64,000 bases of DNA from Maricaulaceae bacterium EIL42A08 (GTDB lineage Bacteria > Pseudomonadota > Alphaproteobacteria > Caulobacterales > Maricaulaceae), in contig JAMZNZ010000002.1 of NCBI GenBank assembly GCA_024178355.1, positions 1,035,501 through 1,099,500 on the forward strand, written 5' to 3'. A model generated the notes under the pieces. The model was not told where the DNA came from. It made no database searches and saw only the letters and a list, made by a program, of their open reading frames with translations. The position numbers were made by a program, and so were the translations under genes. Positions 33,806 to 41,513 of the stretch are shown here, piece after piece. Position 1 is the first letter of the stretch. Each line of letters begins with the position of its first letter.

Positions 33806-34405
33806 ATGAAAGCCCTTCTGCTTGCTGCTGCTTCCGCAGTGGCTTTCTCCACCTCCGCCTTCGCTCAAGACTGGGTGCTCGACACCGAAGCGTCGTCTGT
33901 GACGGCTAATCTGACGGTGTTCAACTCACCGGTCACAGCGAGCTTTGAACGCTTTAATGCTGACATCACGCTGGACCCGAACCAGCTCGACGCGGCGTCG
34001 ATTGAGGCTGTGGTGTATTCCGCTTCAGGCATCGCGCGCGACGAAAGTGGCCGCGAGATTAGCGATTACCAGAATGCGCTTGAAGGCTCCTCGGGGCTCG
34101 ATGTCGCCAACCATGAGGCTGTGCGCTTTACCTCAACCTCGGTTACCGCAACCGACACCGGATACGACGCGGCAGGCACGCTGACCTTTCGTGACATGAC
34201 CCGCGATGTGGTGTTGAGCTTTACCCTCGACATAACCGGTGATCGTGCCGTGGCACAGGGTGGTTTCACCTTGAGCCGTGAAGACCTGGGACTGGTAAAC
34301 TCCAGCTGGGGCAACAATATCGCCGACACCGTTGAGCTCGTGCTTCACATAGAAGCGGATCGCGCCTCGGTCTATGGCGAAGACGATACCCGTTCACGCG
34401 ACTGA
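33806..34405 (+). CDS. YceI-family periplasmic protein
   Basis: 199 residues with a cleavable signal peptide (MKALLLAAASAVAFSTSAFA|Q) and AGGTGA before the start. YceI fold: DWVLDTEASSVTANLTVFNSPVTASFERFNADITLDP, then VANHEAVRFTSTSV. Unlike the first YceI it is not lipid-anchored, so one copy would be soluble and one membrane-bound around the cytochrome. Confidence 0.9.
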   Translation: MKALLLAAASAVAFSTSAFAQDWVLDTEASSVTANLTVFNSPVTASFERFNADITLDPNQLDAASIEAVVYSASGIARDESGREISDYQNALEGSSGLDVANHEAVRFTSTSVTATDTGYDAAGTLTFRDMTRDVVLSFTLDITGDRAVAQGGFTLSREDLGLVNSSWGNNIADTVELVLHIEADRASVYGEDDTRSRD

Positions 34406-34441
34406 TTGCGCCAGAAAGCCTGCGGGGATAAGGACTGCGCC

Positions 34442-35425
34442 ATGACCGCCATCCCCGCCCTGCCCGCTGACACCCCTATTCGCCCTGCCAATGATGCAGC
34501 GGCGCTAGAGATGGCTGTTGATATTCTGGCGGCGGGAGGCTGTGTCGCCGTTCCCACTGAAACCGTCTATGGCCTCGCATGCGACGCCACCAATGGCGAA
34601 GCCGTTGCGGGCATCTATCAAGCCAAGGGGCGACCTCGCTTCAATCCGTTGATTGCCCATGTGGACGGGCTGGAGCGAGCTCTCGGTTTGGTAGATCTGG
34701 ACGGGGCGGCGCTAAAGCTGGCCAGAACTGTATGGCCAGGGCCTCTGACCCTGGTTGCGCAACGCAAACTGAATTCACCGATCAGTGACCTGGCAGCGGC
34801 CGGGCTCGATACCCTTGCTGTGCGATGGCCGCAGTCTGACGCGCTAACACATCTTGTTAGAGCCCTTGATCGGCCGCTTGCTGCGCCCAGCGCAAACGTA
34901 TCGGGGTCGATCAGTCCCACCACAGCTCACCACGTGAAGGACAGCCTGAATGGTCGAGTTCACATGATCCTCGACGGCGGGCCATGTTCCGTGGGGGTTG
35001 AGAGCACCATTGTCTCATTTATCACCCCGAACAAGGCGACCCTGCTACGCCCGGGCGGACTGACCCGCAGCGAGATCGAAGCTGTGAGCGGCACTTTGAC
35101 AGATAGCCCATCCAACCTCGATGCGCCGCTTGCACCAGGCCAGCTAACTAGCCATTACGCGCCAAGCGCAAAGGTCAGATTGAATGCCGATGCACCGCGC
35201 GCAGGTGAGGCCTTTCTCGGCTTCGGAGCCTGTCAGGGCCTGCACGCTGAACACCGGTTTAATTTATCAAGCACTGGCGACCTGACCGAAGCAGCCGCTC
35301 GCCTGTTTACCGGCTTAAGGTTGCTCGATGGAAAGGCTGAGACCATTGCTGTTGCACCCATACCGCCAACGGGTCTCGGAGAGGCCATCAATGATCGGCT
35401 AAACCGTGCTGCTGCACCACGATAA
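34442..35425 (+). CDS. L-threonylcarbamoyladenylate synthase (Sua5 type)
   Basis: 327 residues; ATG 34442 with AAGGA at good spacing. YrdC domain: GGCVAVPTETVYGLACDATNGEAVAGIYQAKGRPRFNPLIAHV (KGR and the SPxSxR-like ADTP site), SANVSGSISPT, GGPCSVGVESTIV, then LLRPGGLTRSEIEA and a C-terminal Sua5 extension (GQLTSHYAPSAKVRLN...). It makes threonylcarbamoyl-AMP for the t6A base of tRNA at position 37. Presence of the extension makes it Sua5 rather than TsaC. Confidence 0.93.
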   Translation: MTAIPALPADTPIRPANDAAALEMAVDILAAGGCVAVPTETVYGLACDATNGEAVAGIYQAKGRPRFNPLIAHVDGLERALGLVDLDGAALKLARTVWPGPLTLVAQRKLNSPISDLAAAGLDTLAVRWPQSDALTHLVRALDRPLAAPSANVSGSISPTTAHHVKDSLNGRVHMILDGGPCSVGVESTIVSFITPNKATLLRPGGLTRSEIEAVSGTLTDSPSNLDAPLAPGQLTSHYAPSAKVRLNADAPRAGEAFLGFGACQGLHAEHRFNLSSTGDLTEAAARLFTGLRLLDGKAETIAVAPIPPTGLGEAINDRLNRAAAPR

Positions 35426-35472
35426 CATCAGGTTTTAAAGCGTTATTCATCGTTTCGTCCTAGATTATAATC

Positions 35473-35805
35473 ATGGGTATGGATAACGGTTTATACTTGG
35501 CAAAGTTTCGCACGCCTCTAGATGATGCCAGCGGGGTTGTGATCGTAGTTGACGGAAACACAGCCTACGGTGGTGATTCCGGTATGTATTATTTTGGTGA
35601 AATCAGTGGGACTGAGGATCGGTTGACCGTCACCCTGCGCGTGCGCCGACATGATGAAAGCACCTTTTCAGTTTTCGGCGATTTTGACGACTTCACCCTG
35701 TCGTTAACGGGTAAGAAAAAGGGCAGCGGCTTTTACTTTGAGGGCCGCGCAAGTGAGGCTCCGTCCATGCGCTTTGAAGCTGAACTGAAACCCGCGCCGA
35801 AATAA
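35473..35805 (+). CDS. GrlR-family protein
   Basis: 110 residues (ATG 35473; ATG 35479 is an alternative). GLYLAKFRTPLDDASGVVIVVDG, NTAYGGDSGMYYFGEISG, and TVTLRVRRHDESTFSVFGDFDDFTLSLTG match the fold of GrlR, the negative regulator of enteropathogen type III secretion. Homologues occur outside virulence islands with no known partner. No GrlA-like gene or secretion system is nearby. AT-rich leader. Confidence 0.72.
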   Translation: MGMDNGLYLAKFRTPLDDASGVVIVVDGNTAYGGDSGMYYFGEISGTEDRLTVTLRVRRHDESTFSVFGDFDDFTLSLTGKKKGSGFYFEGRASEAPSMRFEAELKPAPK

Positions 35806-35835
35806 CCCCTGTTCGCGCTCGAATGGCCCACTATC

Positions 35836-37242
35836 ATGGTGGGCATGATCGAAGCGCTGAAATCTGTAACCGCCGCCCTTCCCGCCACCGCCTGGTCGAC
35901 CGATGTCGACGAGATCGCCGGACACGCGCGCGATTGGCGCGGGCGGTATCAGGGTAAAAGCCCGCTACTTCTGAAACCGGGCAGCACCGAAGAAGTCTCG
36001 CAAATCCTCAAAGCCTGCAATGACGCTGGCATCGCAGTGCTTCCCCAAGGGGGCAATACCGGCCTGGTTGGTGGTTCAACCCCGCAAGGTGAAGTGCTGA
36101 TCTCACTCAAGCGCATGAATCAGGTTCGCGCGCTCAACACCGCGAACGAATCGCTGACCTGCGAAGCCGGAGCGGTGCTGGAGACGATCCAGAACACAGC
36201 CGCCGAAGCGGGCAAGCACTTCCCGTTGTCGCTGGGCTCACAAGGCTCGGCGATGATTGGCGGGCTGATCTCCACCAATGCTGGCGGTGTTCATGTCCTG
36301 CGTTACGGCATGATGCGTGACCTGATCCTGGGACTTGAAGTGGTCCTGCCCGATGGCCGGGTTCTGTCGGACCTGTCGGGCCTGAGGAAAGACAATACCG
36401 GCTACGACCTGAAACAGCTCTTCATTGGCGCTGAGGGGACGCTGGGCATCGTGACGGCCGCGACGCTGAAACTCTTCCCTCGCCCCGCATCGACCGCTGT
36501 AGCCATAGCCGCAGTCGAAAGTCCCAGACAGGCGGTGGAGCTTTTAGGCTTCATGAAAGATCAGACCGGTGGCGCGGTGGCGGCGTTCGAGCTGATGCCA
36601 AAAAATGCCATTGACCTGGCAGTCCACCACATTCCTGGCGTGCGCCAACCGCTGGCAAGCGCACCCGACTGGGCGGTACTCATAGAGCTGATCAGCGCTG
36701 AGGCTGAGCGTGCGCCTGCCCTTCTTGAAGAGGCGCTGGGTGCAGCATTTGAGCGCGAGCTGACCAGCGACGCTGTCATCAGCCAGTCTGATGCCCAGGC
36801 CGCGAGCTTCTGGGCCCTGCGCGAGGCAATCCCGGAGGCTGAAAAGGCCCATGGCAAAGCCGCCAAGCATGACGTTTCTGTTCCAGTGTCCAATATGGGG
36901 CGGTTCATGGAAGACGCGATCGCGCTTGCTGAAGCGGCTGACCCGGACGTCATGGTTATCGCCTTTGGCCACGTGGGCGACGGCAATGTGCACTTTAATG
37001 TCGCCCGCAAAGAGCCGGGCTCCGACGAGGCCTTCATTGAGCGCATGGCCCCCGTCACGGCAAAAATCTACGATCTTGTCGATACCCATGGCGGCTCGAT
37101 TTCAGCGGAGCATGGGGTGGGAATCCTGAAGCAGGCCGAGCTGGCCGCCCGCAAGCCCACCGAGGTTGCGGTCATGCGAGCGATTAAGCAGGCGCTTGAC
37201 CCCAAAGGCATCATGAATCCGCGCGTGCTGATCGGGAATTAG
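35836..37242 (+). CDS. FAD-binding D-2-hydroxyacid dehydrogenase (D2HGDH/GlcD type)
   Basis: 468 residues. N-terminal PCMH FAD domain: SPLLLKPGSTEEVSQILKAC, VLPQGGNTGLVGGSTPQGEV, LSLGSQGSAMIGGLISTNAGG, GYDLKQLFIGAEGTLGIVTAAT. C-terminal lactate-oxidase-like cap ending GDGNVHFNVARKEPG, GGSISAEHGVGILKQAEL, DPKGIMNPRVL. This is the family of D-2-hydroxyglutarate, D-lactate and glycolate dehydrogenases. A 6-bp-stem hairpin (GCCCAC/GTGGGC, 35826-35844) surrounds the ATG at 35836; ATG 35845 is a second possible start. Substrate most likely D-2-hydroxyglutarate, by overall resemblance. Confidence 0.88.
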   Translation: MVGMIEALKSVTAALPATAWSTDVDEIAGHARDWRGRYQGKSPLLLKPGSTEEVSQILKACNDAGIAVLPQGGNTGLVGGSTPQGEVLISLKRMNQVRALNTANESLTCEAGAVLETIQNTAAEAGKHFPLSLGSQGSAMIGGLISTNAGGVHVLRYGMMRDLILGLEVVLPDGRVLSDLSGLRKDNTGYDLKQLFIGAEGTLGIVTAATLKLFPRPASTAVAIAAVESPRQAVELLGFMKDQTGGAVAAFELMPKNAIDLAVHHIPGVRQPLASAPDWAVLIELISAEAERAPALLEEALGAAFERELTSDAVISQSDAQAASFWALREAIPEAEKAHGKAAKHDVSVPVSNMGRFMEDAIALAEAADPDVMVIAFGHVGDGNVHFNVARKEPGSDEAFIERMAPVTAKIYDLVDTHGGSISAEHGVGILKQAELAARKPTEVAVMRAIKQALDPKGIMNPRVLIGN

Positions 37243-37310
37243 GCCACACGCTTGCCCTTGGTGGCCTGCCGCCTTATCTGCGAAATCAACCTGAAGACGG
37301 AGCGTTTTGC

Positions 37311-38093
37311 ATGCTGATTCTGCTGTCGCCGGCCAAGGCCCTCGATTTTGAACCGCGCGGTGTGGAGGTGGAGACCACCGTCCCGACCCTGACCGCGCGC
37401 ACCAAAGAGCTGTCGAAGACTACGGCGAAGCTGACAGCCAGCGATCTGAAATCTCTGATGGGCATCTCAGATGATCTGGCGGATCTCAATCGCGAACGCT
37501 TCAAAGCCTTTGACCCCAGCGCCAGCGAAGGCCGCCCCGCCGCCATGGTGTTTAATGGTGAGGTTTATCGAGGCCTTGATGCGCCTTCCATGAGCGAAGA
37601 AGATCTTGATTGGGCTCAGGACCACCTGCGCATCCTGTCCGGCCTTTACGGCGTGCTGCGCCCCAAGGACCGAGTTCAGCCCTATCGCCTTGAGATGGGT
37701 ACGCGCCTGAAGACCCCGAAGGGCACCAATCTCTACCAGTTCTGGAATAACGACATCGCAAAGGTGCTGAAAGCTGATCTTGAGGGTGCCAACCAGCCCG
37801 CCGTCGTCAATCTGGCCTCCAACGAATATTCCAAGGCTGCAAAGCTGAAGATGCTGGGCGTTCCGGTGATCACGCCAGACTTCAAGGAAGAAAAGGATGG
37901 CAAGCTGCGTGCGCTGATGGTCTACGCCAAACAGGCCCGTGGCTCCATGGCTCGCTGGATTATCGACAACCGCATCGAAGACCCTGAAGCGCTCAAGGAC
38001 TTCAATGTGGGCGGCTACCGCTTCGATGCTGAAGGCTCCACCGCCGACAAATGGCTCTTCACCCGGCCTCAGCCTGCGCCAAAGAAGGGCTAG
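37311..38093 (+). CDS. yaaA: peroxide stress protein YaaA
   Basis: 260 residues. Starts MLILLSPAKALDFEP and contains LKSLMGISDDLADLNRERF, AMVFNGEVYRGLDA, RILSGLYGVLRPKDRVQPYRLEMGT and NLASNEYSKAAKL, all DUF328/YaaA signatures. In E. coli it lowers free iron during peroxide stress. Stands as a single gene with a GC-rich upstream region. Confidence 0.95.
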   Translation: MLILLSPAKALDFEPRGVEVETTVPTLTARTKELSKTTAKLTASDLKSLMGISDDLADLNRERFKAFDPSASEGRPAAMVFNGEVYRGLDAPSMSEEDLDWAQDHLRILSGLYGVLRPKDRVQPYRLEMGTRLKTPKGTNLYQFWNNDIAKVLKADLEGANQPAVVNLASNEYSKAAKLKMLGVPVITPDFKEEKDGKLRALMVYAKQARGSMARWIIDNRIEDPEALKDFNVGGYRFDAEGSTADKWLFTRPQPAPKKG

Positions 38094-38177
38094 CAAGCGC
38101 TCTAGCCCCTTGACGACAGCGCGCGGGCGCGGCTTTTCTGCACTGCAGCATATTTTGCAGATTTTCAGGAGCTCGCC

Positions 38178-38978
38178 ATGGGTGCGGTGCGCGTAGATTT
38201 ATCTGGCCAGACGGCCGTTATCACCGGATCCACCTCTGGAATCGGAGCGGCGCTGGCTGAGGGTCTGGCGAGAAATGGCGCGAATATTGTGCTCAATGGT
38301 CTGGGCGACGCGGGTGAGATTGAACAGCTGCGCGCGAGAATCGCCAGCGAGCACAGCGTGACCTGCCTCTATCACCCCTCCAACATGCTCAAGCCCGATG
38401 AGATCGCGGATCTTATAGCGTTTGCTAAGAAAGAGACGGGCCGACTGGACATCCTCGTCAACAATGCCGGCATCCAGCATGTGGCCCCGATCGACGAATT
38501 CCCGACCGAGAAGTGGGATGCCATCATTGGCATCAATCTGTCCAGCGTCTTTCACGCGATGCGCGCGGCCGTACCGGTGATGAAAGCGGGCGGCCATGGC
38601 CGGATCGTCAATATTGCGTCGGCCCACGCCCTGCGCGCCAGCCCTTTCAAGTCGGCCTATATCGCGGCCAAGCACGGGGTCTATGGCCTGACCAAAGCGG
38701 TCGCCCTGGAAGTGGCACAGGCCGGGATCACCGCCAACTGCATCAATCCTGGCTATGTGAAAACACCGCTCGTTGAAAACCAGATCGCCGACACGGCCAA
38801 ATCGCGCGGCATCAGCGAAGAAGAAGTCGTCAACGACGTCATGCTCGCGGCCCAGCCCACAAAGAAATTCGTCACCTATGATCAGCTGTTGGGTGCCCTG
38901 CTCTACCTGGTCAGCGATGACGGAGCGAACGTGAACGGCAACGCCATCACCGTGGATGGCGGCTGGACGGCGAAATAG
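38178..38978 (+). CDS. bdhA: 3-hydroxybutyrate dehydrogenase
   Basis: 266 residues. SDR fold: AVITGSTSGIGAALAEGLA, ILVNNAGIQHVAPIDEFPTEKWDAIIGINLSSVFH, VNIASAHALRASPFKSAYIAAKHGVYGLTK (Ser, Tyr, Lys triad), ending NGNAITVDGGWTAK. The QHVAPIDEFP motif is the diagnostic 3-hydroxybutyrate dehydrogenase loop. It oxidises D-3-hydroxybutyrate from poly-hydroxybutyrate turnover to acetoacetate with NAD. Confidence 0.93.
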   Translation: MGAVRVDLSGQTAVITGSTSGIGAALAEGLARNGANIVLNGLGDAGEIEQLRARIASEHSVTCLYHPSNMLKPDEIADLIAFAKKETGRLDILVNNAGIQHVAPIDEFPTEKWDAIIGINLSSVFHAMRAAVPVMKAGGHGRIVNIASAHALRASPFKSAYIAAKHGVYGLTKAVALEVAQAGITANCINPGYVKTPLVENQIADTAKSRGISEEEVVNDVMLAAQPTKKFVTYDQLLGALLYLVSDDGANVNGNAITVDGGWTAK

Positions 38979-39056
38979 GCGCAGGCCTTACGACAATTCT
39001 TTGATCTCAAGCCTGATTTCCCCGACGGTAAACGTGCCGATGCGCAGGAGGTTGAA

Positions 39057-39986
39057 TTGACCGCGATGCAATTAAACAGATTGCCTGACGATGCTCAGAC
39101 CTGGCGGCAGGCAGGGTCCACTCTGCACTTGCCGCTGGGTGACTGCGATATCTTCTACCGGGATATCGGTGATACCTCGGCTGAGCCGGACAGGACGCTC
39201 TTCCTGATCCACGGCTATCCAGAGTCCAGTTTCTCCTACCACAAGGTGGTTGAGCGCTTGGGGCAACGCTTTGACCGGATTGTGCTGGTGGACTTTCCAG
39301 GCTTTGGCTTCAGCGACAAACCAGAGCGTCTGACCTTCAGCCTGATGGAGCAGGCCGATGCCCTTCTCTTTGTCTGGCAGCAACTGAAGGCACGTGGCGG
39401 CCATGCGATCAGCCACGACATGGGCGACAGCGTCCTGACCGAGCTGATCGCGCGCAGCGTCCAGGGGCTGATGCCGGGCTGGTTTGAAGCCGGGCTTCAA
39501 TCGGTCACCTTCACCAACGGCAATATGGTGATGGAAAAGGCGGCGCTGGTGCCCATGCAGAAGCTGCTGCGCCACCACACGCTCGGCCCGTTCCTCAACC
39601 GCTTCACACGGTATCCCACGTTTAAAGGGCAGGTCGAACAGGCGAACGGCGCTCCCATGGACGAAGCCGACATTGAGGGCATCTGGAAGCTCAATGCCCT
39701 ACAGGACGGCCACCTGCTGACCTGGAAGATTATCCGTTATCTCGATGAGCGTGACCGCTTCCAGAACCCGCGCTGGCTAAAGGCTTTGAGCCAGTTTGAG
39801 CGGCCCATCCACATCTGCTGGGGTCAGGCTGATGCGGTCGCTCCAGAGCGCGTGGCGCACCATCTCAAGAACGAAGTCTGCCCCTCGGCGCCGCTGACGC
39901 TCATGCCCGGCGTCGGGCATTTCTGTCAGCTACAGTCACCCGATGAGTGGAGCGATGCGGTTCTGAGCTTCTACGCCAGCCTTTGA
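39057..39986 (+). CDS. alpha/beta hydrolase with Asp nucleophile (MEST-like)
   Basis: 309 residues. AGGAGG at 39046 is 5 bases from TTG 39057, making TTG the better start; ATG 39066 is the alternative. Lid-core hydrolase: LFLIHGYPESSFSYHKVVERL (oxyanion HGYP), FPGFGFSDKPE, nucleophile elbow AISHDMGDSV, GQADAVAP (acid) and GVGHFCQLQSP (His). An Asp nucleophile (SHDMGDS) is that of epoxide hydrolases and haloalkane dehalogenases, and SHD-x-GDS with this layout fits mammalian MEST/PEG1 best. Substrate unknown. Confidence 0.85.
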   Translation: MTAMQLNRLPDDAQTWRQAGSTLHLPLGDCDIFYRDIGDTSAEPDRTLFLIHGYPESSFSYHKVVERLGQRFDRIVLVDFPGFGFSDKPERLTFSLMEQADALLFVWQQLKARGGHAISHDMGDSVLTELIARSVQGLMPGWFEAGLQSVTFTNGNMVMEKAALVPMQKLLRHHTLGPFLNRFTRYPTFKGQVEQANGAPMDEADIEGIWKLNALQDGHLLTWKIIRYLDERDRFQNPRWLKALSQFERPIHICWGQADAVAPERVAHHLKNEVCPSAPLTLMPGVGHFCQLQSPDEWSDAVLSFYASL

Positions 39987-39990
39987 ACGC

Positions 39991-41247
39991 CTAGCGCCGG
40001 AAAACCGCGGCTAGCTCCACATGACCGGTCCATTTGAACTGGTCCACGGGCAAGATGGGGTCGTCAATCTTGTAGCCGCCTTCGATAAGGATGGCGGCAT
40101 CGCGCGCGAAGGTCGCCGGGTTGCAGGAAATGGAGCACACCGTCGGAACCATGGAGTCGGCCAGCCGCTCCATCTGCGCCTTGGCACCAGAGCGTGGCGG
40201 ATCCACTACGACGAGGTCTGTGCCCTCCAGCTCTTTCACGCTTAAAGGCTCCAGCGCCAGGTCGCGCACACGTGCATCCACAGGCTTAAGGCCAGGCACC
40301 CGCTCACCAGCGCGCTTCAGCGCTTGCAACGGACCGCCCTCGCCCTCCACGGCCAGCACATGGGCTTTACGCGCCAGGCGCAAGGCGAACGCCCCGGATC
40401 CAGCAAACAGGTCAACGACGCGCTTTGCGCCCTCTGCCGATCGCATCACGACCTCCGCCAGCGCGGCTTCACCGGCCTCGGTCGCTTGAAGGAAGCCGCC
40501 CGGTGGCGGCACCACCGGAACGTCGCCGAAATGGACTTTCGGCGGCGCGATCTCAATCACCGGCTCACCATCCACATAAACCCGCGCCCACCCCTTTTTA
40601 GAGGCCGTCGTGGCGATGAATTCGCGCAGGGCGAGCGTGAGCTCCCCAGCACCGCGCACATCAACGTCCAGCCCCGGATCCAGCGCAGCGACGGCAATAT
40701 CAAGTCGGCCCTTCTTTGGAGCGGCGTGGGCGGCAAGCTCGCGAAGAACCTCGATATTCTGACGGATGGCGGGCACGGCCACCGGGCAGTCAGTAAGTTC
40801 CACAATCCGGTCACCGGCGCGTTCAGACAGGCCGAACACGGTCTTCACACCGACTTTGAAGCCATGGAAGGTCATCCGGCGACGCCCCTCACCACTGGCA
40901 TCCACTAGCTCGGCAAGCTCGGCCTTGATGCCAGCGCGCGACAGCGCCTCAGCCGCCAGATTGCGCTTCCAGCTGCGATAGGCCTCAAATTCCAGATGCT
41001 GAACCGAACACCCGCCGCACACGTCCGCAACCGGGCATGGGGGTGAAACACGATCCTCTGACCGGGAGAGCAATTCTACAAGGCGACCGCGCTCGCCGCG
41101 CACCTCCAGCTTCGCTTCTTCGCCGGGTAGCACACCAGGGGCATAGACCGGGCCCTCAAACACAGCGTCCCCGCGCGCACCGAGCGCCTTGGCTGTAGCG
41201 GTGATCTGTCTGGCGGGCGGAGCGGATTTGCGGCGACGGTTTTTCAT
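39991..41247 (-). CDS. 23S rRNA / tRNA uracil-C5 methyltransferase (TrmA/RlmD family)
   Basis: 418 residues from ATG 41247. TRAM-like N-terminus (ARGDAVFEGPVYAPGVLPGEEAKLE), [4Fe-4S] cysteines CPVADVCGGCSVQHLEFEAY with a further Cys later, and SAM motifs VVDLFAGSGAFALRLAR, VVVDPPRSGA and SISCNPATFARD (catalytic Cys). It methylates C5 of uracil in 23S rRNA or tRNA; the exact position cannot be read from the sequence. A repeat lies upstream of its start, but an in-frame extension through it is not coding. Confidence 0.88.
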   Translation of the reverse strand: MKNRRRKSAPPARQITATAKALGARGDAVFEGPVYAPGVLPGEEAKLEVRGERGRLVELLSRSEDRVSPPCPVADVCGGCSVQHLEFEAYRSWKRNLAAEALSRAGIKAELAELVDASGEGRRRMTFHGFKVGVKTVFGLSERAGDRIVELTDCPVAVPAIRQNIEVLRELAAHAAPKKGRLDIAVAALDPGLDVDVRGAGELTLALREFIATTASKKGWARVYVDGEPVIEIAPPKVHFGDVPVVPPPGGFLQATEAGEAALAEVVMRSAEGAKRVVDLFAGSGAFALRLARKAHVLAVEGEGGPLQALKRAGERVPGLKPVDARVRDLALEPLSVKELEGTDLVVVDPPRSGAKAQMERLADSMVPTVCSISCNPATFARDAAILIEGGYKIDDPILPVDQFKWTGHVELAAVFRR

Positions 41248-41304
41248 GGCGCTTGCGCTACGCCGAAGGGCGCGAACGGTCAAGCAGACACTGCGCCGGA
41301 TCCC

Positions 41305-41345
41305 GAGCGCTTTAGCGCTCGCAAGGCGAAAAGCCGCCCGCAGCG
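41305..41345 (+). repeat. intergenic repeat family C, copy 1
   Basis: GAGCGCTTTAGCGCTCGCAA then GGCGAAAAGCCGCCCGCAGCG. The 26-bp core at 41320-41345 recurs with one change at 56330-56355 and inverted at 56136-56161. Here it lies between the methyltransferase start and the Arg-repeat gene, with an extra GAGCGCTTTAGCGCTC palindrome. Confidence 0.75.
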
Positions 41346-41513
41346 AAGATGAGCTTGCCTCATCGAAAGTGAGGAACCAACTGCACGGTCGTGAAGGAGG
41401 ATCAATATAAACCGTGAACCCTTTGTTCATCTTCGCGTCAGGGTTAATTTTCTACGGTGTGGTAGTCGGCTGGCAGACTGTGTCAGCACACCAGACCCAG
41501 AAAGGACCCGGCG

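Noticed and set aside
41248-41430. In-frame N-terminal extension of the uracil methyltransferase
   Set aside because: It reads through repeat family C and has no domain; the family begins at the internal ATG 41247.
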